NCBI GenBank assembly: GCA_030848705.1
Contig: CM061240.1
Span: 24,509,001-24,573,000 of the forward strand
Direction of reading: 5' to 3'
Length of the DNA: 64,000 nucleotides
From: Heracleum sosnowskyi
Lineage: Eukaryota > Streptophyta > Magnoliopsida > Apiales > Apiaceae
In this document: positions 10,781-20,806 of the stretch, in pieces
How positions within the stretch are numbered: the first letter of the stretch is position 1
How the letters are laid out: each line of letters begins with the position of its first letter
Translations under genes and position numbers: made by a program
The notes under the pieces: model-generated
Databases searched by the model: none
Seen by the model: only the letters and a program-made list of their open reading frames with translations
Told to the model about the DNA's origin: nothing

Positions 10781-10788
10781 TATAAAAG
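10781..10788 (+). promoter_or_regulatory. TATA box of the antisense gene in Gypsy element A
   Basis: TATAAAAG in the context CTCGCCTATAAAAGAGTGAG, followed by pyrimidine-rich leader sequence and three copies of CCCAAGAAGgTTTCTGGGTTT-like leader repeats (10921-11030) before the ATG at 11052. Transcription would start at about 10811-10820. Confidence 0.7.
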
Positions 10789-11051
10789 AGTGAGGTTTCA
10801 CTTCTTACTTCCCACTCGAATCTTTCCAAAAATTTCTTTCCTTAAACCTCACTGTCTTTCTCTCTTCTTTCTCTCTTTTTCTCCGTAGTCAGGCGATTTC
10901 CGGCGAGTTTTTGTGGCGGTGTTCTTATATTTCTGGGTTCCAATCTCCCTCCCAAGAAGGTTTCTGGGTTTGATCTTCTTCCCAAGAAGGTTTCTGGGTT
11001 TTGATATTCTTCCCAAGAAGATTTCCTGAGTTTTAGTTGAAGATTTTAAGA

Positions 11052-12898
11052 ATGGCCGATCGTTCTGCTAGCCATCTTCAGAAAATGAATCAAGCGTCCA
11101 AAAGAGGTATCATCATTCGTTCTCCCACTATGTCTTTGCAAGATATGATATTAGAACGTAGTGATGTATATCCCTCAGTGTCGCATTTAGATTCATTTAA
11201 CCATAGCAACAGATTTAATGATGCTGATGCAATTGCTAATTACAAGAATATGTATAGAATTAGGCCACCTTATAGGTTAGTCCTAGCTGAACCTGGGGAT
11301 CGTTCCTGCCATTGGCGCCCAAATGCTCTTTGCATTTACAAGGGGGTCCTGGCCGCAGGTGTTCGATTCCCATTCCATCCTTTCATTCCTGAACTTCTAG
11401 CTGATGTAGGAATCAATCCTTGTCAACTCCCTCCCAATGCTTGGAGACTTATTATGTGCTTTATTGTTTTGTGCTTGAAAAACAATTTCCCTCTTTCTGT
11501 TGCTCTCTTTAGAAGGATTTTTCAATTTAAAAATAGCTCCTCCAAAACTTTGGGTTGGGTATATATTAGTCATCGACCCACAACACCCCCCATCTTTCAC
11601 CCAAAATCCATTCCCGACAACAATCCCAAGTGGAGAAATGAATTTATGTATTTGGTGTGGGATGGAGGGGACTGGGGCACCTTATTCCAAAGCTCATTTA
11701 GTAGAGTTTCGGATGGTAGTCCTGGTGACATAGATCTGACTGAGGAGGAGGCCCTTGCCTATGCTGAACTCACCAAGGATAACTATGCCACCATGGCTTG
11801 GGAGCTCCTGGACGAGTTTCTACTTAAGTCTCTGGAACTTTCAAGAGTTTCTGAAAAGGGTAATTCTTTTTCTTATTTTCTTATAGTTGTATCAAGATTG
11901 CCTTATACCAATTGTTTTTCTCGACTTTTGTTTGCAGCTGCTGAGTTTATCAACAAGCAGAATGAGCCAGAAGGCGGGCAGACAGCAAGGATCAAGAGGG
12001 CTTGCTTGAAGGATCCTAGGCTGACAGAGCAAGGCCCTGCTATTTTGAGGCCTCATGTGGCTGAGGTTGATGAGGTCGAGGCCTCAACTAAGAGTTCTGT
12101 ATGGCGCCCCAACTGGGGGATAAGGAAAAAGGACACCATAGTGGGGGTGTCTGCTCATGCTGTTGAATGGTCACACCATTCATTGACTCCTTGTGACTAC
12201 AAGGATTTTGTTTCTAACTCCACCCTGGAAGGGGCAGAGTCTGCAGGAGCCCAGGCCTTTGCTGCTGTAAGCTTCTTTTTTTCTTTCTTTTTTTTTATGC
12301 CCCAAGTTATTATTTCTAACTTATGTTTTATTTGTAGGCTAATGCCAATTTCCAAGGGGCTTTATTTCAAGCCAAAGCCTGGCGCTCATCTTCTGAGGCC
12401 AACAAGGCTAAGTATGATCAAGCCCAGGTGGAGGTTGGTTCTCTAAAAGCTTCCTTGGGTCGAAGGGAGAAGGAGCTGTTGGAGGCTCAAGCTGAGCTGG
12501 TCGAGCTAAGGAATGGGAAGGATCGCATCATTGATGAGTACTTTGATTCTGCTGAGTATCAGGAGATCATTACTCAGCATGATGATCTTCTTTTCCCCGT
12601 CCAGTTCACCCAAGGATGGGATGAGGCTTTGGCTGAGGTATCGAGGAGAATTCCTGGATCCCTTACTATTTCCGACTTCCCCAGCCCCCATGCTCCTAAT
12701 CAGTTGGAGAAGGCCTTGGCTGGAGTGGATGATATGGATGAGGATGACAGGATTCTCAATTCTGAACATGCCTCCCAGCCTGGTGAAGAGTTAGAGGAAT
12801 CTAGCTCCGGTGAAGAGGAGGAGGATTCTGGAGAGGAAGAGTCCGGTGAGGAGGAGGCTTCTGAGGATGAGCAAGGAGGGGATGGTGCTCAACCATAG
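11052..12898 (+). CDS. Antisense spliced accessory ORF of Gypsy element A (about 565 aa)
   Basis: Three exons: 11052-11859, 11938-12266 and 12338-12898, with GT-AG introns of 78 and 71 nt. The joined coding length, 1698 nt, is a clean multiple of three. The ATG has a good context (A at -3, G at +4). Residues 1-270 resemble the plant domain known from 'putative gypsy type transposon' proteins (PF04195-like), with ELLADVGINPCQLPPNAWRL and a conserved MYLVWDGGDWGTLFQSSF-type patch. The third exon encodes a helical, coiled-coil-prone stretch (GSLKASLGRREKELLEAQ) and ends in a very acidic tail of E, D, S and G. The gene runs opposite to gag-pol and converges on it tail to tail. Related antisense ORFs are known in Tat/Retand elements; their function is unresolved. 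I see no catalytic motif. Confidence 0.8.
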
Positions 12899-13211
12899 CT
12901 ATCTGTAGCTTTTATTTATTTTATGTAATTCTGCCTTTGGGCATAACTTTTAACTTTATTGAAAGTCATTTATTTTCTTCATGTCTTTTAATGTTTTATG
13001 TTTGCGTACTTAATTAGTACTTTGAACCATATAAACATCAAGATGCCATGCTTTGTAGAATATTCTTGAAATTGCTGAATGAATATTTAAATTGAAGAAA
13101 TGGGTATAACCCTTACATAGTATGCTACTTCTACCTCAAGTTTAAAAACTTGGATTGGTTTCATCGACCTTATTTCTACTTATCCTGATAGTGAGTCCAA
13201 TTAGGACACAC
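12899..13211. other. Gap between convergent antisense gene and gag-pol
   Basis: About 310 bp without coding sequence. It holds AT-rich, poly(A)-signal-like sequence (TTTATTTATTTTATGTAA) just after the antisense stop. A segment near 13100-13250 recurs inside Gypsy element C at about 39180-39345. Confidence 0.5.
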
Positions 13212-16200
13212 TTAAACATAATAAACTTTCAAGTTTGCAGCATGCCAAGTTCTAGGCACTTCAATCCCTTCCATAGTTTCCAGCTTGTATGAGCCTCGTC
13301 CATACACATTCTTGACCCGATAGGGCCCTTCCCAGTTTGGGGCTAACTTTCCCTTTTGTCCAACTCCAGATGCTTCAATTTTTCTAAGGACCAAGTCCCC
13401 TTGACGAAAGAATCTCTCTTTAACCCTTAGGTTGTAGTAGAAAGATGCTCGTTTTTGATGTTCAACTATCTTGGCATTCGCCTCATCTCTAACTTCGTCA
13501 ATTAGATCTAAAGCTAGCCTCAAGCCTTCTTCATTCGCCTCTGGCTCATAAGCTCCAACTCTAGGAGATGCATGAGTGATTTCTAAAGGAACCACTGCTT
13601 CTGCTCCGTAAGCTAGTAGAAATGGAGTTGCCCCAGTAGTGACTTTGCAAGTGGTACGGTAAGCCCAAAGTATGGGGAGTAATTCGTCTACCCAAGTGTT
13701 TCTGGAGCGCTCAACTCTTTTCTTCAGTCCATCTAGGATAATTCGATTTGCAACCTCAGCTTGCCCATTTGCCTGAGGATGGGCAACAGAAGTGAAGCGC
13801 AACTTGATATCATTCTCGTCACAATACTTCTTGAACTCGTCATTGTTGAATTGAGTTCCATTGTCTGTTACCAGGATTCGTGGAATTCCATATCTGCATA
13901 TCACACTCTCCCAAAAGAAGTGCATCACTTGCTTGGTGGTTATCTTGGCCAAAGGTTTAGCCTCAATCCACTTAGTGAAATAGTCAATTGCAACTATCAG
14001 AAATTTTCTCTGTGCACTTGCCATTGGAAATGGCCCAAGTATATCCATTCCCCACATAGCAAAAGGGATAGGTGAGTTTACGGATGTCAACATCTCAGGT
14101 GGTTGTCTAACCACTGGTGCATGCTTCTGGCACCGTTCACATTTCTTCACATAACTTTTTGCATCAGCAAGCATACTTGGCCAATAGAAACCTAGACGAG
14201 TAACTTTATGGGCCAAGGCTCTGCCCCCCAAGTGCTGTCCACAAATCCCTTCATGAACTTCTTTCAGGGCCAATTCTGCCTCTTGAGGTCTCAAACACTT
14301 CAGGTATGGAATAACAAAAGATTTCTTATATAGAATTCCCTCAATTAGGGCATACCTTAGTGCTCTGACGTATAACTTTCGTGCTTCTGTGGTGTCATTA
14401 GGTAGCCACCCAGTTTCTAAATGAGCTTTGATCGGGTCAATCCAACAACTGGTAATACCAATGGGTGCTACCAACTTTCCGTTGATTCTTGGGGTTTTTA
14501 AGACTTGGAAGTATACACTCCCTACATAATTTTCAATTTCAGAAGAGGCAAACTTGGACAAAGCATCAGCCTTCACATTTTCCTCCCTCGGAACGTGCTC
14601 CACATAGCATTCATCAAACTGAGTCATGATGGCTTTGACAAGTTTCAGATACTTAGCCATGACTTCATCTCTGGCTTCAAATTCTCCATTTACTTGAGAA
14701 ACAACTAACCTTGAGTCTCCACAGACTTTCAGAGTTTTGACCCTCAGGGCTCCAGCCAGCCCTAAGCCAGCAATTAAAGCTTCATACTCAGCCTCATTGT
14801 TTGTCGTTGGGAAGTCAAGTTTTAGTGCGTACTCTATTACGAATCCATCAGGACTTTGCAGCACTAAACCAGCTCCACTTGATTTTGTTTTTGATGCTCC
14901 ATCAAAATAGAGCACCCAACATTCATTGGACATCATGTCTTCATCTTTGTTGTCTTCCACTACTACCTCCTGCCCCCCGACTTCTTGGTTGTCAATGGTA
15001 CATTCAACCATGAAGTCAGCGAGTGCTTGAGCTTTAATGGCCGTACGAGGCTTATACTTGATATCAAATTCTCCCAACTCAATAGCCCATTTGATCAACC
15101 TTCCACTAACCTGAGGGCTGTGCAGAATGTTCCTTAGAGGTTGATTAGTCAAAACCTCTATCTTGTGCGCCTGGAAGTACGGACGTAGCTTTCTTGAGGC
15201 CATTATCAAGGCTAAAACAAACTTCTCTATGGTAGAGTAGTTTATTTCTGCCCCATGCAGGATCTTACTCACATAGTAAATGGGTTTCTGAACCTTCAAT
15301 TCTTCCTTTACCAAAACAGCTCCAAGGGCAGTGTCTGATACTGCCAAGTACAGATAGAGGATTTCTCCTGGCTTTGGTTTTGCCAATAGTGGTGCTTCAG
15401 CCATGTATTTCTTCAGGGCCTCAAAGGCTTCTTGGCTTTCAGGTGTCCACTCGAAATTTTTCACATTCTTGAGTGCTTTGAAAAAAGGTAAGCATTTTTC
15501 TCCTGACTTGGAGATGAATCTTCCCAAAGCTGCAACTCTTCCTGTCAATTTCTGCACATCCTTAACAGACTTGGGTGGTTCCATGTCTAGGATTGCCTTG
15601 ATCTTGTCGGGGTTAGCTTCGATTCCCCTCTTGGAGACCATCAGACCTAAAAACTTTCCTGAGCCAACCCCGAAGGCACACTTCGCTGGGTTTAACATCA
15701 TCTTGTGGTGCCTCAGCACTTCAAATGCTTCTCGAAGATGCTTTATATGGTCTGCCTTGTCGAGGCTCTTGACTAGCATGTCGTCCACATAAACTTCCAT
15801 TGTTTTACCAATCAATGGTTCAAAAATCTTGTTCACCAATCTTTGGTATGTTGCCCCTGCATTCTTAAGTCCAAATGCCATTACCAAATAACAGAAAACA
15901 CCAAAGTCGGTGATGAACGATACCTTAGAGATGTCGTCCTTGTGCATCTTGATCTTGTTGTATCCACTGAAGCCATCCATGAAACTTAACATCTCGTGCC
16001 CAGCAGTGGCATCTATCAAAGCATCAATCCTCGGTAAGGGAAAACAATCCTTGGGACATGCATCATTCAAGTCGGTGAAGTCTACACACATTCTCCACTT
16101 TCCATTAGCCTTCTTGACCATCACTGGGTTAGCCAACCATTCAGGGAACTGAATTTCTTCAATGAAGCCTGCTTCCAAGAGTTTTTCTACCTCTTGCTTG

Positions 16201-18875
16201 ATAGCTTCTTGCCTTTCCGGGGCAAAATTTCTTTTCTTTTGTTTCACTGTCTTCCTTTCAGGATCCACATTCAATTTGTGGGTTATCAATTGGGGATCAA
16301 TCCCTGGCATATCAGCTGCTGTCCAAGCAAATACATCACTGTTTTCTTGAAGAAAGGATGTCAACTTACTTTTCATAGATTCAGGTAGTAAAGCTCCAAT
16401 GTAGGTGACCTTGTCTGGTTCTCCTGGGATCAAGGGGATGGGAACAAGATCCTCAGCTGGCTTTCCTCTTCTTTCTTCATCGTTTCTGATGTCCATGTCC
16501 TCAATTGGGAGAACCTGCCCCCCAACTCCATCAGGCCTCAACGCGGCTACATAACAGCTTCTAGCCATTTTCTGATCACCTTTTTCCTCACCAATCCCAT
16601 TCCTTGTAGGGAATTTGATCTTCAAATGATAGGACGAGGCAACAGCCTTGAATGCATGAAGTCCCGTTCTTCCCAGAATTGCATTGTAGGTTGAAGTTGC
16701 CTTAATAACTATGAAATTCAGCATTTGAGTAGATGTCTTCGAACCTTGTCCCATTGTCATTGGGAGTTGAATCGTGCCTTCTACCTTCGATTCTACTCCA
16801 TTGAACCCATATATGGGCATGTTTGAGGGTGTTAGCTGAGAGTCAGTGTAACCCATCTTGATGAAAGCATCATGGAACAAGATGTCCACTGAAGCTCCAT
16901 TGTCAACAAGAACTCTCTTCGTTTCTGAGTTCCCAATCACAGGTACTATGACCAGAGGGTCATCATGGGGAAATTTCACTCCCTCAAGGTCTGAATCGTC
17001 AAAATTCAAAGATACTTCAGTCTTGGCACGCTTCGGTGCTTCTCCAACCACAGTCATTACCTCACGGGCATAAGCTTTTCTGGAGTTTCTGGAAGGTCCG
17101 GCCGCAGTTGGCCCTCCAAATATCATATTGATGACAGGCCCTCGGGGCTTGGGATTTCGGTCTTGATTATTGTCCCGTCTATCATAGTCTTTCCTTTCAT
17201 AATTTCCTCTCTGACTTCCCTGGTTTCCATCTTTGGTGTACTTACCAAGCTTTCCTCTTCGAATCAAGAACTCAATTTCATCTTTCAGCTGCCTGCTGTC
17301 ATCTGTCTCGTGGCCAACTTCTTTGTGAAACCGACAGTATTGGTTTTGATTTCTTTTTGACACATCGGCCCTCATAGGCTTCGGCCATTTGATATCTTCT
17401 TCCTTTGCTATCTCCATCAGAATTTGACTCCTGGGAGTATTCAATCTTGCATATTCTGTGAACTTTGGTCCAAAATTGCTTTTCTTGGGTGGTGAATCTG
17501 AATCCTTTGATGTCCCAGGATACTTCTCTCTTGCATCATATTCTGGAGCATCCTTTCTCTTTTTTGAATTTCCATTGCCAGTAGCAATGGGTTCGTACTT
17601 TCTCATGCTCTCCTCAGCTTTGATATATTTCCCAGCTCTATCTTGTAGTGACAACATGTTTTCGGGGGGATGTTTGGCCAAAGACCTCCTGAAGTGGTCA
17701 TCGGTAGTTCCTTGCTGTAGGGCTATCATAGCCACTTTATCTTCCAAATCTGGGACTTTTATAGCCTCCTTAGTGAATCTACTCAAGTATTCTCTCAATG
17801 TTTCATTCTTGCCTTGTCGAATCGCCATAAGAGAGGCAGAACTTTTCTCATGTATTTTCCCACTAACAAATTGATTGATGAATGCCTTACTCAGCTCTTT
17901 GAAGGATCCAATAGAATTGGGCGGAAGGCGACTATACCAACGTTGAGCCATACGCGCTAGAGTTTGTGGGAACGCCCTACACTTTGCAGCGTCATTGGCA
18001 GGCTGCAACAGCAGTGCGTTTGAGAAGGTTCTTACATGATTTGCGGGATCACCCGTTCCATCATAAGCTTTGATGGTTGGCATTTTAAACTTCCTGGATA
18101 TAGTGGCTTTCATTATCTCTTGTGTGAAGGGTGGTGTAGGATCGTCAGGATCTCCTAGGGGCAACAATACAGTAGGATCTCCTCTTGGGATTTCAACCCT
18201 TCTGGATCTCGGAGGAGTAGGATCCAGATTAATTACCGGAGTCTTCCCGGCTGCTCTTGCAGCCTCTTCTTCCTCTAACTTCTTTTTGAGTTTTGCAACC
18301 TCTGCCTCATGGGCTGCAATCCTTTCCTGAGTGGTTGGCTCCTTGTTTGCAGAACGTCTCCTTCGCGGGGGATAGTCATCATCAGTATTATAATTTTCAT
18401 CCTCAGTGTAAGGCCCAGAGAAATCGTCTCGAAACATTTGAAGAGTTTGGGTTTGTCGGTTCAGGGGTTCCAAACCTTGGATGTAAGGGGGCACATAAGC
18501 CTCATGGTGTACCAGAGTGGTACCACTACCGCCCACCGGGGGTCGAGGGGGCCTGGTATGGGTAGGCATCCCCAGGGTCTGATTCACATATTGAGGGAGA
18601 TCAGTAGTGTGTAGTTGAAGGCCCCTCGGGGCACTCATGAGTAGCGGGGAGGTTGTGATTGCTTGCTGGTGAGTGGTCTCTTGTGAATTAGATCCATGAA
18701 TGACCACTTGCAGGGGATTCGTCCCTTCAATTGGGATCTCTGATCCTTGAGTGTTGGTGGGGATGTTCGTCCCTTCAGTACTAGTAACTGGTGGTGGTTG
18801 ACTTCCGTGAGTATCAGCCCCGGAGGTGATAGGAAGTTCTTCAGAAGCTCGAGTTGTTCTTCGGGTGTTTGCCAT
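13212..18875 (-). CDS. Gypsy/Tat gag-pol polyprotein (1887 aa), element A
   Basis: One uninterrupted frame from ATG 18875. Order of domains: Pro/Thr-rich N-terminus; capsid domain at about residues 280-420 (QRWYSRLPPNSIGSFKELSK); zinc-binding patch CRFHKEVGHETDDS at about 512, in which the last Cys is Ser; aspartic protease VLVDNGASVDILF at about 657; reverse transcriptase with SFMDGFSGYNKI and catalytic YVDD at about 1030; RNase H with LTNQPLRNILHS; a second, plant-type RNase H from WVLYFDGASKTKSSGAG at about 1320; integrase with the H-H-C-C zinc region (KKCERCQKHAP) and the D-D-E core (DNGTQF at about 1670, GQAEVANR). The products build the particle, copy the RNA to DNA and insert it into the genome. 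Length and motif order are normal for the lineage, and no break is seen. Confidence 0.95.
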   Translation of the reverse strand: MANTRRTTRASEELPITSGADTHGSQPPPVTSTEGTNIPTNTQGSEIPIEGTNPLQVVIHGSNSQETTHQQAITTSPLLMSAPRGLQLHTTDLPQYVNQTLGMPTHTRPPRPPVGGSGTTLVHHEAYVPPYIQGLEPLNRQTQTLQMFRDDFSGPYTEDENYNTDDDYPPRRRRSANKEPTTQERIAAHEAEVAKLKKKLEEEEAARAAGKTPVINLDPTPPRSRRVEIPRGDPTVLLPLGDPDDPTPPFTQEIMKATISRKFKMPTIKAYDGTGDPANHVRTFSNALLLQPANDAAKCRAFPQTLARMAQRWYSRLPPNSIGSFKELSKAFINQFVSGKIHEKSSASLMAIRQGKNETLREYLSRFTKEAIKVPDLEDKVAMIALQQGTTDDHFRRSLAKHPPENMLSLQDRAGKYIKAEESMRKYEPIATGNGNSKKRKDAPEYDAREKYPGTSKDSDSPPKKSNFGPKFTEYARLNTPRSQILMEIAKEEDIKWPKPMRADVSKRNQNQYCRFHKEVGHETDDSRQLKDEIEFLIRRGKLGKYTKDGNQGSQRGNYERKDYDRRDNNQDRNPKPRGPVINMIFGGPTAAGPSRNSRKAYAREVMTVVGEAPKRAKTEVSLNFDDSDLEGVKFPHDDPLVIVPVIGNSETKRVLVDNGASVDILFHDAFIKMGYTDSQLTPSNMPIYGFNGVESKVEGTIQLPMTMGQGSKTSTQMLNFIVIKATSTYNAILGRTGLHAFKAVASSYHLKIKFPTRNGIGEEKGDQKMARSCYVAALRPDGVGGQVLPIEDMDIRNDEERRGKPAEDLVPIPLIPGEPDKVTYIGALLPESMKSKLTSFLQENSDVFAWTAADMPGIDPQLITHKLNVDPERKTVKQKKRNFAPERQEAIKQEVEKLLEAGFIEEIQFPEWLANPVMVKKANGKWRMCVDFTDLNDACPKDCFPLPRIDALIDATAGHEMLSFMDGFSGYNKIKMHKDDISKVSFITDFGVFCYLVMAFGLKNAGATYQRLVNKIFEPLIGKTMEVYVDDMLVKSLDKADHIKHLREAFEVLRHHKMMLNPAKCAFGVGSGKFLGLMVSKRGIEANPDKIKAILDMEPPKSVKDVQKLTGRVAALGRFISKSGEKCLPFFKALKNVKNFEWTPESQEAFEALKKYMAEAPLLAKPKPGEILYLYLAVSDTALGAVLVKEELKVQKPIYYVSKILHGAEINYSTIEKFVLALIMASRKLRPYFQAHKIEVLTNQPLRNILHSPQVSGRLIKWAIELGEFDIKYKPRTAIKAQALADFMVECTIDNQEVGGQEVVVEDNKDEDMMSNECWVLYFDGASKTKSSGAGLVLQSPDGFVIEYALKLDFPTTNNEAEYEALIAGLGLAGALRVKTLKVCGDSRLVVSQVNGEFEARDEVMAKYLKLVKAIMTQFDECYVEHVPREENVKADALSKFASSEIENYVGSVYFQVLKTPRINGKLVAPIGITSCWIDPIKAHLETGWLPNDTTEARKLYVRALRYALIEGILYKKSFVIPYLKCLRPQEAELALKEVHEGICGQHLGGRALAHKVTRLGFYWPSMLADAKSYVKKCERCQKHAPVVRQPPEMLTSVNSPIPFAMWGMDILGPFPMASAQRKFLIVAIDYFTKWIEAKPLAKITTKQVMHFFWESVICRYGIPRILVTDNGTQFNNDEFKKYCDENDIKLRFTSVAHPQANGQAEVANRIILDGLKKRVERSRNTWVDELLPILWAYRTTCKVTTGATPFLLAYGAEAVVPLEITHASPRVGAYEPEANEEGLRLALDLIDEVRDEANAKIVEHQKRASFYYNLRVKERFFRQGDLVLRKIEASGVGQKGKLAPNWEGPYRVKNVYGRGSYKLETMEGIEVPRTWHAANLKVYYV

Positions 18876-18890
18876 GGTTGATGTTTTCTT

Positions 18891-18908
18891 CCCACAGACG
18901 GCGCCAAA
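18891..18908 (-). other. Primer binding site region of Gypsy element A
   Basis: The minus strand reads TTTGGCGCCGTCTGTGGG directly after the 5' LTR, the form typical of plant Tat/Athila Gypsy elements. Confidence 0.9.
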
Positions 18909-19430
18909 TGTTATGGATTAAAAAACGTACCTTGTAAATTAAATGCTAGGGTTTATGAGCGTTCAAGCTTTAATGACTGCTCTTGTGTTTCGGGACTAAA
19001 TCGGTCCTCACAAGATGCCTACGTATCTCTGCTGTATAGAGAATCAAGTCAATAAAACGTAGTTCTAGATTGAGGGACGTGGGTCCTTATATAGGCGTCT
19101 GGAGCCTTGTATTTAGAGTAAGTTTAGGAGACTAAACTGATAAGATTTGTAATTGATAACTGATTAGGAGTATATTACTTGGCAGGCAAGTATTATCCTT
19201 ATCTGATAAGTGTTATGACTCATCATATTATTTGATTGGGATTCTGGATCCTTCTATGAAGATTTTATTATATTTTGGACTCATTTAATGAGCTGATAAT
19301 TTCCCTTATTTATTAATTACGAAATTAATAAATAATTAGGGTTTCGGGCCTTTTGTCGGGCCTAATTCTTTGACCAAACTAGGTCTAATTAATATTAATT
19401 ATGTCTAGGGTTATATTTCAACCCATATCA
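18909..19430 (-). repeat. 5' LTR of Gypsy element A (522 bp), with TATA box
   Basis: Bounded TG...CA on the plus strand. On the minus strand it carries GCCTATATAAGGACC at about 19083-19097, a plausible TATA box for the genomic transcript, with about 190 bp of LTR remaining downstream. Confidence 0.9.
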
Positions 19431-20806
19431 AATTCCTATTCTCCGATTGAAGTTTCGATTTTTAGGTATTACTCTTTCTCTCTTCGATTTGATTTTGATT
19501 TAAGGTTTTGTACATGTAATTGTGAATCATCCGCCCCTTAAGTACCGTTATTTCTGTCTGTTGTTTTGTTCTTCTGATTGTTTCGTTTCTTAATTCGGGT
19601 TGTGTTTGATTTGCAGAAACAAATGGCTATTCCAGCAGAAGGGGTTTTGGCAGGAAAAGGGGGGTAAACAAGCTGCGTTACCATTACCTCCTAAGCCAGC
19701 CCAACTGAAGAAAGTTGCGGTGAAGCTTCGTCATCTAAGAAGAAAGGCCAGACTCTTACCTCGACTCTTACTGCTCGAAGCAAAGTATGTGACTTTAGTC
19801 CGTATACTAATTGTTCATATTCATATGGTTTTTTACTGTTTTTAAATTCTCTGTTGTTTCTAATTTATTTCTATGTTACAGGCTGTTTGCGGCTTGAGCA
19901 ATAAGCCTAAGGTGCAGATTGTTGATATTGATGCTGCAGATGCCACTAATGAATTGGCAGCAGTAGAGTATGTTGAGGATATGTACAAGTTCTACAAGGA
20001 AGCTGAGGTACATTTGTTTATCCTTGTTGTTTTTGAGTTGTTATTGTTTTTGAGTTCTCGTTCTTTTTGTGCAATCCTAGTGTATTGTTTATACGTATTG
20101 GTGTAGAGTGAGAGCCATGTATATGATTACATGGACTCCCAACCAGAAATTAATCAGAAAATGAGAGCTATACTAGTGGACTGGCTGATTGAAGTTCACA
20201 ACAAGTTTGAGCTAAGTCCAGAGACTCTGTACCTCACATTCAACCTAGTTGATCGATATCTGGCCTCGAAGATAGTGGTGAGGAGGGAACTGCAGTTAGT
20301 GGGGATCAGTGCCATGCTTCTGGCCTCCAAATATGAAGAAATTTGGGCCCCTGAAGTCAATGACTTTGTGTGCATCTCAGACATGGCTTATTCTCATCAG
20401 CAAGTGTTGGTTATGGAGAAAAAAGTGCTTGCTGGGCTGGAGTGGAGCTTAACTGTTCCGACTCCTTATGTTTTTCTTGTTCGATTTATCAAAGCGTCTC
20501 TTCCTAATGAGCCTGATGTGAGTCAATTTAATGATAATATGTGTTTTTTACTGTCATCGAAAAAATTAAAGAATCATGTGTTTAACTTTTGGTGAAACTG
20601 TTGAACAGGTGAACAACATGACTTTTTTCCTGGCTGAGTTGGGTATGATGAATTATGCCACTGTCATGTACTGCCCATCGATGGTTGCGGCCTCAGCTGT
20701 CTACGGGGCACACTGCACTCTGAACAAGACTCCACTTTGGAGATACCACTTGACAATGAAGGGGAGAATGTGGGAGTGGTGTTGCAGGAAGAAATCGAGG
20801 AGTTAG
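19431..20806 (+). pseudogene. B-type cyclin pseudogene
   Basis: Exons with GT-AG junctions: to 19784 (ends TLTARSK), 19882-20007 (AVCGLSNKPKVQIVDIDAAD), 20107-20517 and 20609 to about 20740. The third holds the cyclin box: MRAILVDWLIEVHNKFELS, ETLYLTFNLVDRYLA, ASKYEEIWAPEVNDF. An intact protein would activate CDKs at mitosis. Breaks: from the only upstream ATG (19623) the frame has stops at 19665 and 19692, no destruction-box exon is seen, and after CTLNKTPLW (about 20740) the cyclin sequence stops, losing about 75 C-terminal residues. The 5' UTR (exon end near 19465, intron to 19616) is split from its upstream part by Gypsy element A. The cyclin box itself has no stops, so decay is mostly at the ends. 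Confidence 0.85.

Larger units (their letters stand above)
9155..19430 (-). mobile_element. Ty3/Gypsy retrotransposon, Tat lineage, complete (element A)
   Basis: 10,276 bp with 522-bp LTRs at 9155-9676 and 18909-19430 that differ at about two positions, and a perfect 5-bp target duplication aattc at 9150-9154 and 19431-19435. It reads on the minus strand: primer site at 18891-18908, one uninterrupted gag-pol frame (18875-13212), then a long 3' region, polypurine tract at 9677-9690 and 3' LTR. The second, plant-type RNase H domain after the first places it in the Tat lineage. Within the 3' region an opposite-strand spliced gene (11052-12898) has its own TATA box. The element sits in the 5' UTR of a B-type cyclin pseudogene. 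All enzymatic motifs look intact, so it could be autonomous. Confidence 0.95.

Noticed and set aside
14505..18614. Several plus-strand ORFs of 60-138 aa opposite Gypsy gag-pol
   Set aside because: They are shadows of the well-supported minus-strand polyprotein.
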